Assembly: GCF_002009425.1 (NCBI RefSeq)
Contig: NZ_CP019936.1
Span: 1,287,001-1,351,000 of the forward strand
Length of the DNA: 64,000 nucleotides
DNA from: Thiosocius teredinicola
Lineage (GTDB): Bacteria; Pseudomonadota; Gammaproteobacteria; Chromatiales; Chromatiaceae
Direction of reading: 5' to 3'
The notes beneath the pieces are model-generated. The model was given only the letters and a program-made list of their open reading frames with translations. It did no database searches and was not told where the DNA came from. The position numbers and the translations under genes are program-made. Positions 16,299 through 24,379 of the stretch are shown here, in pieces; the first letter of the stretch is position 1; each line of letters begins with the position of its first letter.

Positions 16299-17699
16299 AT
16301 GAAAAAACAACTCGACTCCATGACCCGCCGAGGGTTCTTGAAGCGCACGGTTCTGGCCACCGGTTTGGCCATGGTGATCGGTGCGTTCGGCGGCACCGCA
16401 AGTGCAGCGGTGGGTGAGCCGGAAAAGGAAGACCTGAAGTTCGGTTTCATCAAGCTGACCGACATGGCGCCCTTGGCGATTGCCTATGAGAAGGGCTACT
16501 TCGAAGACGAAGGCCTGTATGTAACGCTCGAAGCACAGGCCAACTGGAAGGTGCTGTTGGACGGCGTTATCGACGGCCAACTCGACGGTGCGCACATGCT
16601 GGCCGGTCAACCGCTGGCCGCGACCATCGGCTTCGGTACCAAGGCTCACATCGTCACGCCATTTTCGATGGACCTCAACGGCAACGGCATCACCGTGTCG
16701 AACGAGGTATGGGAACAGATGAAACCGCATGTGCCGAAGCAGGCCGACGGCAAGCCGCAGCACCCGATCAAGGCCGACTACCTCAAGCCGGTGGTCGATG
16801 ACTACAAGGCCAAGGGCAAGCCGTTCAAGATGGGTATGGTGTTCCCGGTGTCGACGCACAACTACGAGCTGCGTTACTGGCTGGCGGCCGGCGGCATCCA
16901 CCCCGGATATTACGCACCGCACAAGGGTGACATCACCGGCACGTTGCAGGCCGATGCGCTGTTGTCGGTAACGCCGCCGCCGCAAATGCCGGCCACGCTC
17001 GAAGCTGGCACCATTTATGGATACTGCGTAGGTGAGCCCTGGAACCAGCAGGCTGTGTTCAAAGGGATCGGCGTACCGGTGATCACCGACTACGAGATCT
17101 GGAAGGACAACCCGGAAAAAGTCTTTGGTATGAACAAAGAATTTACCGAGAAGTATCCGAACACCACGGTACGTGTCGTCAAGGCCTTGCTGCGCGCAGC
17201 CAAGTGGCTGGATGCGAATGACAACGGCAATCGCCCTGAAGCAGTGAAGATCCTGTCGCAGTCGAACTATGTTGGTGCAGATTATGAAGTCATCGCCAAC
17301 TCGATGACCGGTACCTTCGAATACGAAAAGGGCGACAAGCGCGCAGTGCCGGACTTCAACGTGTTCTTCCGCTACAACGCAACTTATCCCTATTACTCGG
17401 ATGCGGTCTGGTACCTGACCCAGATGCGTCGCTGGGGCCAGATTGCCGAGCCGAAAGCCGATAGCTGGTACGACGAAGTTGCCAAGTCGGTCTACCGCCC
17501 GGACATCTACAAGCAGGCAGCCATGGAGCTGATTGCCGAAGGCCACATGACGGCGGATGAGTTTCCGAACTTCGATGGCGAAACTGGCTACCGCGCACCG
17601 CAGACCGAGTTCATCGACGGCGTGACCTTCGATGGCACCAAGCCGAACGACTATCTGAAGGCGTTCGAGATCGGCCTGAAGGGCGACGAAGTCCTGTAA
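16299..17699 (+). CDS. nrtA: Periplasmic nitrate-binding protein of an ABC importer
   Basis: 466 residues from the ATG at 16299 (GAGG ~10 bases upstream). The N-terminus carries a twin-arginine signal (TRRGFLKR then a hydrophobic stretch, cleavage after ASA), so the folded protein is exported by Tat. The body is the NrtA/CmpA fold: [21 protein letters not shown], then [13 protein letters not shown]. It captures nitrate (possibly nitrite) and hands it to NrtB/NrtC. First structural gene of the operon after the leader. Confidence 0.93.
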   Translation: MKKQLDSMTRRGFLKRTVLATGLAMVIGAFGGTASAAVGEPEKEDLKFGFIKLTDMAPLAIAYEKGYFEDEGLYVTLEAQANWKVLLDGVIDGQLDGAHMLAGQPLAATIGFGTKAHIVTPFSMDLNGNGITVSNEVWEQMKPHVPKQADGKPQHPIKADYLKPVVDDYKAKGKPFKMGMVFPVSTHNYELRYWLAAGGIHPGYYAPHKGDITGTLQADALLSVTPPPQMPATLEAGTIYGYCVGEPWNQQAVFKGIGVPVITDYEIWKDNPEKVFGMNKEFTEKYPNTTVRVVKALLRAAKWLDANDNGNRPEAVKILSQSNYVGADYEVIANSMTGTFEYEKGDKRAVPDFNVFFRYNATYPYYSDAVWYLTQMRRWGQIAEPKADSWYDEVAKSVYRPDIYKQAAMELIAEGHMTADEFPNFDGETGYRAPQTEFIDGVTFDGTKPNDYLKAFEIGLKGDEVL

Positions 17700-17706
17700 G
17701 ACTGAA

Positions 17707-17732
17707 GCGGGGCAGGCAATCGCCTGCCCCGC
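17707..17732 (+). repeat. Strong hairpin between nrtA and nrtB
   Basis: Perfect 11-bp stem with loop AATC (arms 17707-17717 and 17722-17732), starting 7 bases after the nrtA stop and not followed by a T-run. It probably protects the nrtA message or partly stops transcription, giving more binding protein than permease. Confidence 0.7.
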
Positions 17733-17764
17733 CATGAATACGCGAACATAGTTTTTAGGAGCAC

Positions 17765-18799
17765 ATGATGATCAGTGCTATTCGCAACCGTAAAACCTTC
17801 GAGTTCGGCCCGCTTAGCCGATTCCTCGATTTCCTCGCCGGCGACAGCCTATCGAAGGCGACCGGTGGCATTGCGCGCAATGTCCTGGTGCCAATGGCGG
17901 CGATCCTGGTATTCCTGGTGCTGTGGACCGCAGGCGCCAAGCAGGTGCAGACCTCGTTGGGTGAACTGCCTGGGCCGGGCAAGGTTTGGGAGCAGAGTGT
18001 CGCACTGTATGACGAGCACAGCGCCGAGCGCGTGCGCGAAGGCGAGTTTTATGACCGCATGCAGGCGCGTATCGACAAAGCGGTCGCCGCCGGCAAACCG
18101 GCAGAACGCATCGAAAAGATGAAGGCGCGTCAGTACACCGGCAAGGCCACGTTCATCGATCAGATCTTCACCAGCCTGTGGACGGTAATGGCTGGCTTCA
18201 TCATCGCCTCGTTGATCGCTATCCCGGTGGGGATCGTCATCGGCATGAGCCAGACGCTGTACCAGGCATTCAATCCGATCATTCAGATCTTCAAGCCGGT
18301 ATCGCCGCTGGCCTGGTTGCCGTTGGTCACGATGGTCGTGTCCGCGGTGTATGTCAGCCAGGATCCGATGTTCTCCAAGTCGTTTGTGAATTCGGCAATT
18401 ACGGTAACCCTGTGCTGCCTGTGGCCGACCATCATCAACACCGCCGTCGGTGTGTCGGGCGTCAGCAAGGACCTGATCAACGTCAGCCGGGTGCTGCGCC
18501 TGAACTGGTGGACCAAGACCGTGAAGATCGTACTGCCGTCGGCCATTCCGATGATGTTCACCGGCCTGCGTCTGTCGCTCGGTATCGGTTGGATGGTGCT
18601 GATCGCGGCCGAGATGCTGGCGCAAAACCCGGGACTGGGCAAGTTTGTCTGGGACGAGTTCCAGAACGGCAGCTCCAACTCGCTGGCGCGCATCATGGTG
18701 GCGGTGATCGTCATCGGTTTTATCGGATTCCTGCTCGATCGCGGCATGCTGGCTCTGCAGCGTGCATTCAGCTGGGATAAATCTGCGGTATTGCGCTGA
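17765..18799 (+). CDS. nrtB: Nitrate ABC transporter permease
   Basis: 344 residues, TAGGAG site before the start (ATG 17765 or 17768). One N-terminal helix (~40-58) is followed by a ~75-residue soluble charged stretch, then the binding-protein-dependent permease domain from ~130 with about five more helices. The EAA-like loop is seen as GVSKDLINVSRVLRLN. It forms the membrane channel with NrtC. The soluble insertion after helix 1 is a regular feature of NrtB relatives. Confidence 0.92.
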   Translation: MMISAIRNRKTFEFGPLSRFLDFLAGDSLSKATGGIARNVLVPMAAILVFLVLWTAGAKQVQTSLGELPGPGKVWEQSVALYDEHSAERVREGEFYDRMQARIDKAVAAGKPAERIEKMKARQYTGKATFIDQIFTSLWTVMAGFIIASLIAIPVGIVIGMSQTLYQAFNPIIQIFKPVSPLAWLPLVTMVVSAVYVSQDPMFSKSFVNSAITVTLCCLWPTIINTAVGVSGVSKDLINVSRVLRLNWWTKTVKIVLPSAIPMMFTGLRLSLGIGWMVLIAAEMLAQNPGLGKFVWDEFQNGSSNSLARIMVAVIVIGFIGFLLDRGMLALQRAFSWDKSAVLR

Positions 18800-18820
18800 G
18801 CGCGGCCCGAGGAGTAATTG

Positions 18821-19693
18821 ATGAATACCTATCTCAACATCGATCACGTGGGCATCACCTTTCCGACCGACAATGGCCCGCTGAACGTACTCAATGACGT
18901 CAACCTGAAGGTCGAGAAGGGTGAGTTCATCTCGCTGATCGGTCATTCGGGTTGCGGTAAATCGACCGTGCTGAACATCGTCGCCGGTCTGTTGCGCGCC
19001 AGCAAAGGTGGCGTGTTGCTCGAGAATCGCGAGGTCGGTGAACCCGGACCGGATCGGGCCGTGGTGTTCCAGAACCACTCGCTGCTGCCGTGGTTGACGG
19101 TTTATGACAACGTCCGCCTGGCGGTCGACCAGGTCTTTAAGAAAACCAAGAGCAGGGCCGAACGCGATGAGTGGACGCGGCACAACCTTGAGCTGGTGCA
19201 CATGTCGCATGCGCTCGATCGCAAGCCCGATGAGATCTCCGGCGGTATGAAACAGCGCGTGGGTATCGCGCGTGCCTTGTCGATGGAGCCGAAGGTGCTG
19301 TTGATGGACGAGCCGTTCGGCGCACTGGACTCGCTGACACGCACGCACATGCAGGACTCGCTGATGGAGATCCAGGCGCGCCTGAACAATACCGTCGTCA
19401 TGATCACCCATGACGTCGACGAGGCGGTGCTGTTGTCCGACCGCATCATCATGATGACCAACGGCCCGTCGGCCACGGTCGGCGAGATCTTGCACATCGA
19501 TATCGAACGTCCGCGCGATCGCCTCGCGTTGGCCGAGGACCCCTCGTACAACCACTACCGCGCCGAGGTCGTGCGCTTCCTGCACGAGCGTCATGTGACG
19601 CAAGGCGCTGAGGAAGCCAAACCGACCGTTCAGAAAGCGGATGACGACAGTAGCGATGACGACGATGCGTCAAAGCTTCGCCTTGCGGGTTGA
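18821..19693 (+). CDS. nrtC: Nitrate ABC transporter ATPase (single-domain)
   Basis: 290 residues from the ATG at 18821, six bases after GAGGAG. Walker A GHSGCGKST, Q-loop VVFQNHSLLPW, signature ISGGMKQRVGIARAL, Walker B VLLMDEPFGALD and switch His in ITHDVDEAV are all intact. It ends with an acidic tail (DDDSSDDDDAS). In cyanobacteria NrtC carries a fused NrtA-like regulatory domain; here that domain is missing and a separate NrtA-like gene follows 11 bases later. Confidence 0.94.
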   Translation: MNTYLNIDHVGITFPTDNGPLNVLNDVNLKVEKGEFISLIGHSGCGKSTVLNIVAGLLRASKGGVLLENREVGEPGPDRAVVFQNHSLLPWLTVYDNVRLAVDQVFKKTKSRAERDEWTRHNLELVHMSHALDRKPDEISGGMKQRVGIARALSMEPKVLLMDEPFGALDSLTRTHMQDSLMEIQARLNNTVVMITHDVDEAVLLSDRIIMMTNGPSATVGEILHIDIERPRDRLALAEDPSYNHYRAEVVRFLHERHVTQGAEEAKPTVQKADDDSSDDDDASKLRLAG

Positions 19694-19704
19694 ACGGTAA
19701 AACG

Positions 19705-21036
19705 ATGAATGACAATTCGCTACCAGCGGGTTTCGACCCCTTGACGCTGGAGAAACCGAACCTGGCCTTGGGCTTTGTCGCGCTCAGCGATTGCGCGCCG
19801 CTGATCGTCGCCCAGGAGAAGGGCATCTTTGGCAAATATGGCCTGGACGTCACGCTGTCGAAAGAGACCTCGTGGGCCAATGTGCGCGACAAGGTGGCAG
19901 TGGGCATCCTGGATGCAGCGCAGATGCTTGCGACCATGCCGCTTGCGTCCACCTTGGGTTTGGGGCCGATCGAAAAGCCGATGATCACGGCGCTGAGCCT
20001 GGATCTCAACGGCAATGCGATCACGGTGTCGGAGGCCCTTTACCAGCGGCTGCTGGAGGCCGACCGCGACGCTATGAAGCGCTCACCGGTCACCGCCACG
20101 GCCTTGAAAAAGCTGGTCGATGCCGACAAGCAGGCCGGCCGCAAGCCGTTGACGTTTGCCGTAGTCTTTCCGACCTCGACGCATACCTATGAGTTGCGTT
20201 ACTGGATGGCCTCCGCCGGCATTGACCCGGATCGCGACATCAAGCTGGTGGTTGTGCCGCCGCCGCAGATGGTTGATGCCTTGCGCTCCGGCCAGATCGA
20301 CGGTTGCTGCGTCGGTGAACCCTGGAACCAACTCGCGGTGCGCGAAGGTCTGGGCCGCGTTCTGATCACGAAGTACGAGCTGTGGAACAACAGCCCGGAG
20401 AAGGTGCTGGGTGTCAGCGAAGAGTGGGCGCTGCAGCATCCGAATACCCACCAGGCACTGTTGATGGCCCTGATGGAGGCCGCAAAGTGGGTCGACCTTC
20501 CGGAGAACCGCATGGAGGTCGTCGACATGATCGCGCGGCCACGTTATGTCAACGCGCCGGTGGATGTCGTGCGCATGTCGATGCTCGGTACTTTCCAATA
20601 CGCGCGCACCGAGTTTTCGCGCAGCCTGTCCGACTTCAACGTGTTTCACCGCTATGCGGCCAATTTCCCGTGGCGCTCACACGCCGTGTGGTTTCTGACG
20701 CAGATGATTCGCTGGGGACAGGTGGATACGGCGATCGATATCCGCGCCACCGCCGAACGCGTCTATCGCAGCGATCTGTATCGGCAGGCTGCGAAGGCCC
20801 TGGGCATGGAGGCGCCTGCGTCTGACTACAAAACCGAGGGGACGCACGCGGCCAATTGGCGCGCGGGTGGCATCGAACTGGGCGCAGACCGCTTTTTCGA
20901 TGGCGGCAGATTCGACCCCGACGATCCAATAACTTATCTGACGGCATTCGACGTGGTCGATCGTGCCGCTTTATCACCTGAATTGGCCGCGGCCAATCCG
21001 GTCCACACCCCGGCGTCCACGACGGCCGCCGGCTAG
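19705..21036 (+). CDS. nasS: Cytoplasmic NrtA-like protein, probable nitrate sensor NasS
   Basis: 443 residues with the same fold as nrtA ([46 protein letters not shown]). It has no Tat or Sec signal, so it stays in the cytoplasm. That, and NasT in the same locus, fit NasS, which binds NasT without nitrate and releases it with nitrate. Alternatively it is the detached regulatory domain of a cyanobacterial-type NrtC, suggested by its place right after the ATPase. ATG at 19705 is preferred over an in-frame TTG at 19690. Confidence 0.78.
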   Translation: MNDNSLPAGFDPLTLEKPNLALGFVALSDCAPLIVAQEKGIFGKYGLDVTLSKETSWANVRDKVAVGILDAAQMLATMPLASTLGLGPIEKPMITALSLDLNGNAITVSEALYQRLLEADRDAMKRSPVTATALKKLVDADKQAGRKPLTFAVVFPTSTHTYELRYWMASAGIDPDRDIKLVVVPPPQMVDALRSGQIDGCCVGEPWNQLAVREGLGRVLITKYELWNNSPEKVLGVSEEWALQHPNTHQALLMALMEAAKWVDLPENRMEVVDMIARPRYVNAPVDVVRMSMLGTFQYARTEFSRSLSDFNVFHRYAANFPWRSHAVWFLTQMIRWGQVDTAIDIRATAERVYRSDLYRQAAKALGMEAPASDYKTEGTHAANWRAGGIELGADRFFDGGRFDPDDPITYLTAFDVVDRAALSPELAAANPVHTPASTTAAG

Positions 21037-21062
21037 TGCAGAACGACATCTGAGGTATGACG

Positions 21063-23507
21063 ATGGCGAAAGAAAAACTCATTCTCGTCGGCAACGGCAT
21101 GGCCGGTGTACGCACGCTCGAAGAGCTCCTGAAGCTGGCGCCCGAGCACTACGAGATCACGGTGTTCGGTGCTGAGCCGCATCCGAACTACAACCGCATC
21201 ATGCTGTCGCCGGTGTTGGCCGGTGAGAAGACGATCGACGATATCGTTCTGAACAGCCGCGAATGGTATGCAGAGAACGGCATCGAGCTGATCACGGGCG
21301 ATCCGGTCGTCGAGATCGATCGCGTCAAGTGCAAAGTGGTCACCGAAAGCGGCATGAGCGCCGACTACGATCGCCTGTTGATCACCACCGGTTCGAACCC
21401 GTTCATCATTCCGGTGCCGGGTCACGACAAGCAGGGTGTGATCGGTTTCCGCGACATTGCCGACGTCGACGCCATGCTGGATGCAGCAAAGAACTATAAG
21501 AATGCTGTCGTGATCGGTGGCGGTCTGCTTGGTCTGGAGGCGGCGAACGGACTGATGAAGCAGGGTATGGACGTCACCGTCGTCCACCTGCTCGACAGCC
21601 TGATGGAGCGCCAGCTGGACAAGCCGGCTTCTGCCTTGCTGAAGGCTTCGCTCGAACAGCGGGGCATGAAGTTTTTGATGGAGGCACAGACGGCCGAGCT
21701 GCTCGGCGACGGTCGTGTCAGCGGTGTGCGTTTTGCCGACGGTTCCGAGGTGCCCGCCGACCTGGTCGTGATGGCTGTAGGCATCCGGCCGAACATGGCG
21801 TTGGCGCAGAAGGCGGGCCTGCACTGCGAACGCGGTATCGTGGTCGACGATACGATGCAGACCTACGACCCGAAGATCTATGCGCTCGGCGAATGCGTGC
21901 AGCACCGCGGTAATTGCTACGGCTTGGTTGCGCCGTTGTTCGAGCAGGCCAAGGTGGCGGCGAACCATCTGGCACAGATGGGGATCGCGCGCTATGAAGG
22001 CTCTGTGACGTCGACCAAGCTGAAGGTCACCGGGATCGATCTGTTTTCGGCCGGCGAATTCAACGAAGGCGAGGGCGACGAGACCCTGGTGCTGCAGGAC
22101 CCGTCGCAGGGTGTTTATAAAAAGCTCGTCATCCGCGACAACAAGGTAAAGGGCGCGGTGTTGTACGGCGATACGCTCGATGGCACTTGGTACTTCACCC
22201 TGTTGCGCGAAGGCACGGACATCTCGGCGTTTCGCAGCACCATTCTGTTCGGTCAACATGACCTGGGCGATGCCGGGCATGGTGACACCTCCGCTGCGGT
22301 GATGGCCTTGCCGGACAGTGCCGAGATCTGTGGTTGCAACGGCGTCTGCAAGGGCGACATCGTCGATGCAATCACCAAAAAGGGGCTGTTCACACTCGAG
22401 GATGTACGCGCGCATACCAAGGCATCCGGCTCCTGCGGTTCGTGCACCGGCCTGGTCGAGTCGATTCTGGCCAGCACCATGGGCGAGGGTTACGACAAGG
22501 CGCCGAGTAAGAAGGGCATGTGCGGTTGCACCGAGCACAGCCACGACGACGTGATCACTGCGATTAAGAAGCAGAAACTGAAATCAATGCCGGCGGTTCG
22601 CGAGGCACTGGGTTGGAAAACACCCGACGGTTGTGCAAGTTGCCGTCCGGCTCTGAACTACTACCTGCTGGCCAATTGGCCTGCCGAGTACGAAGACGAC
22701 GCACAGTCGCGTTTCATCAACGAGCGCGCTCACGGCAATATCCAGAAGGACGGTACCTACTCGGTCGTGCCGCGCATGTTCGGCGGTCTGTGCACCGCCA
22801 ATGACCTGCGCGCGATCGCCGATGTGTCGGACAAGTACAAGGTACCGGAGATGAAGGTGACCGGCGGTCAGCGCATCGACCTGTTCGGCGTCAAGAAAGA
22901 AGACCTGCCGGCGATGTGGAAAGACCTGTCGGATGCCGGCTTTGTCAGTGGTCATGCGTATGGCAAGGCGCTGCGTACGGTTAAGACCTGTGCCGGCAAG
23001 AACTGGTGCCGCTTCGGTACGCAGGATTCAACCGGCCTGGGCGTCAAGCTCGAAGAACTCACCTGGGGTTCGTGGATGCCGCACAAGTTCAAGCTGGCGG
23101 TATCGGGATGCCCGCGCAACTGCGCCGAGGCAACCATCAAGGACTTCGGCGTGGTGTGTGTCGACTCCGGCTACGAGTTGCATGTGGGCGGCAACGGCGG
23201 CATCAAGGTGCGTATCACCGACCTGTTGTGTCGTGTCGAGACCGAAGAAGAGGTCATGGAGTACTGCGGCGCATTCGTTCAGTTGTACCGCGAAGAGGCT
23301 CACTACCTTGAGCGCACGGCGCCCTGGGTCGAGCGCGTCGGGCTCAACCATGTGAAGCAGAAGGTGTTGGAAGACGCCGACAATCGCAAGGCACTGTACG
23401 AGCGTTTCAAATTCAGTCAGCAGTTTGCCCAGATTGATCCGTGGAAGGCGCGCGCCGAAGGCGAGGCCGGCCATGAATTCAAGAAGATCGAGATCTCTGC
23501 GGCCTAG
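21063..23507 (+). CDS. nirB: Assimilatory NADH-dependent nitrite reductase large subunit
   Basis: 814 residues. The ATG at 21063 is chosen because TGAGG lies 7 bases upstream and MAKEKLILVGNGMAG aligns with the E. coli start. Order: FAD/NAD(H) domains (~1-400), a BFD-like [2Fe-2S] domain with CGCNGVCKG and CGSC, a second cysteine-rich stretch (CGCTEH, CASCRP), then the siroheme/[4Fe-4S] half with CAGKNWC and CPRNC. It reduces nitrite to ammonium with six electrons, together with NirD. All cofactor cysteines are present. Confidence 0.96.
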   Translation: MAKEKLILVGNGMAGVRTLEELLKLAPEHYEITVFGAEPHPNYNRIMLSPVLAGEKTIDDIVLNSREWYAENGIELITGDPVVEIDRVKCKVVTESGMSADYDRLLITTGSNPFIIPVPGHDKQGVIGFRDIADVDAMLDAAKNYKNAVVIGGGLLGLEAANGLMKQGMDVTVVHLLDSLMERQLDKPASALLKASLEQRGMKFLMEAQTAELLGDGRVSGVRFADGSEVPADLVVMAVGIRPNMALAQKAGLHCERGIVVDDTMQTYDPKIYALGECVQHRGNCYGLVAPLFEQAKVAANHLAQMGIARYEGSVTSTKLKVTGIDLFSAGEFNEGEGDETLVLQDPSQGVYKKLVIRDNKVKGAVLYGDTLDGTWYFTLLREGTDISAFRSTILFGQHDLGDAGHGDTSAAVMALPDSAEICGCNGVCKGDIVDAITKKGLFTLEDVRAHTKASGSCGSCTGLVESILASTMGEGYDKAPSKKGMCGCTEHSHDDVITAIKKQKLKSMPAVREALGWKTPDGCASCRPALNYYLLANWPAEYEDDAQSRFINERAHGNIQKDGTYSVVPRMFGGLCTANDLRAIADVSDKYKVPEMKVTGGQRIDLFGVKKEDLPAMWKDLSDAGFVSGHAYGKALRTVKTCAGKNWCRFGTQDSTGLGVKLEELTWGSWMPHKFKLAVSGCPRNCAEATIKDFGVVCVDSGYELHVGGNGGIKVRITDLLCRVETEEEVMEYCGAFVQLYREEAHYLERTAPWVERVGLNHVKQKVLEDADNRKALYERFKFSQQFAQIDPWKARAEGEAGHEFKKIEISAA

Positions 23508-23591
23508 CGCAAACGGGCCGGCTGACGCGATCGTGCGCAGCGGTGTTGGACGTAAACCCGCCCCAAGGGCGGTACTAAGATGGGTAGAACA

Positions 23592-23921
23592 ATGAGCAAT
23601 TGGCTTGAAGTTGTGGCGCTGGACGAGATCCCTCGCCTGGGTAGTCGTGTCATCAAAACCGATACGATGGATGTTGCCGTGTTTCGCACCAGCGACGACC
23701 AGGTGTTCGCCTTGCGCGATGCCTGCCCGCATCGCGGCGGTCCCTTGTCGCAAGGCATCGTGCATGGCACCTCGGTAACCTGCCCGCTGCATAATTGGAA
23801 GATCGATTTGGCCTCCGGCGAGGCACTCGGCCCGGACGAGGGTTGCACCAATGTGTTCGCCACCAAGATCGAAAACGGCAAGGTCTATCTCGCGCTGAAA
23901 GCCGGCGAGGCAGCGGCGTGA
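23592..23921 (+). CDS. nirD: Nitrite reductase small subunit, Rieske type
   Basis: 109 residues from the ATG at 23592 (MSNWLEV, as MSQW in E. coli); an in-frame ATG at 23580 is possible. Rieske-like fold with both ligand pairs: CPHRGG and CPLHNWKIDL, so unlike the E. coli NirD, which lost them, it probably binds a [2Fe-2S] cluster. Partner of NirB in the cytoplasm; 84 bases separate the two genes. Confidence 0.93.
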   Translation: MSNWLEVVALDEIPRLGSRVIKTDTMDVAVFRTSDDQVFALRDACPHRGGPLSQGIVHGTSVTCPLHNWKIDLASGEALGPDEGCTNVFATKIENGKVYLALKAGEAAA

Positions 23922-23941
23922 GTTCGGGAGCGGGCGGCGCC

Positions 23942-24298
23942 ATGGCCGATGACGTCTATGCGATTGAAGCCGATGGACGGGTGATTGCCACCGACCTGCT
24001 CGGCTATCTGCTGGATCCTTCAGAGTGGAATCCGACGGTTGGTGTGGCGCTTGCGCAACGCGAAGGCATCACGCTCGGTCCCGATCATTGGACGATGATC
24101 GAGTTCGTGCGCGATTGGTACGAAGACCGCCAGGCCGTGCCGGAGGCGCGTTGGCTGCTGAAGGGCATGAAGCAGCAGCTGGGAGAAGACAAGGGAACGC
24201 GAAAGTACCTGCACAAGCTGTTCCCGCACGGCTACGGCCCCGAGTTGTGCAAGATCGCCGGTATGACCATGCCCCGCAAGGTCATGCTGGACGTCTGA
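23942..24298 (+). CDS. DsrC/TusE-family protein with only the inner cysteine
   Basis: 118 residues, ATG behind GGGAG, 20 bases after nirD. The DsrC fold is clear: DWYEDRQAVPEARWLLK, KYLHKLFPHGYGPELCKIAGM. DsrC uses two C-terminal cysteines 11 residues apart, and TusE keeps only the last one. Here Cys103 occupies the inner (CysA) site, and the position of the last cysteine (CysB) is Val114, with the chain continuing MLDV. Thus it cannot form the usual intramolecular disulfide. DsrC docks on siroheme sulfite reductase; its place between nirD and nasA suggests contact with the siroheme enzyme NirB or with NasA. Function otherwise unknown. Confidence 0.85.
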   Translation: MADDVYAIEADGRVIATDLLGYLLDPSEWNPTVGVALAQREGITLGPDHWTMIEFVRDWYEDRQAVPEARWLLKGMKQQLGEDKGTRKYLHKLFPHGYGPELCKIAGMTMPRKVMLDV

Positions 24299-24379
24299 TT
24301 GCTGTCGCCTTGGCGCATGGTGTCAGGGCCGCAAACGGTACCACCCGCGTGCTTGTCCGGGTAACCGCCGGTGAAGGAT

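Noticed and set aside
16038-17735. A 565-codon minus-strand frame opposite nrtA
   Set aside because: Antisense shadow; it crosses the leader signals and shows no recognisable domain.
17849-19603. 584-codon minus-strand frame across nrtB and nrtC
   Set aside because: Spans two clear plus-strand genes and their junction; no own start signal.
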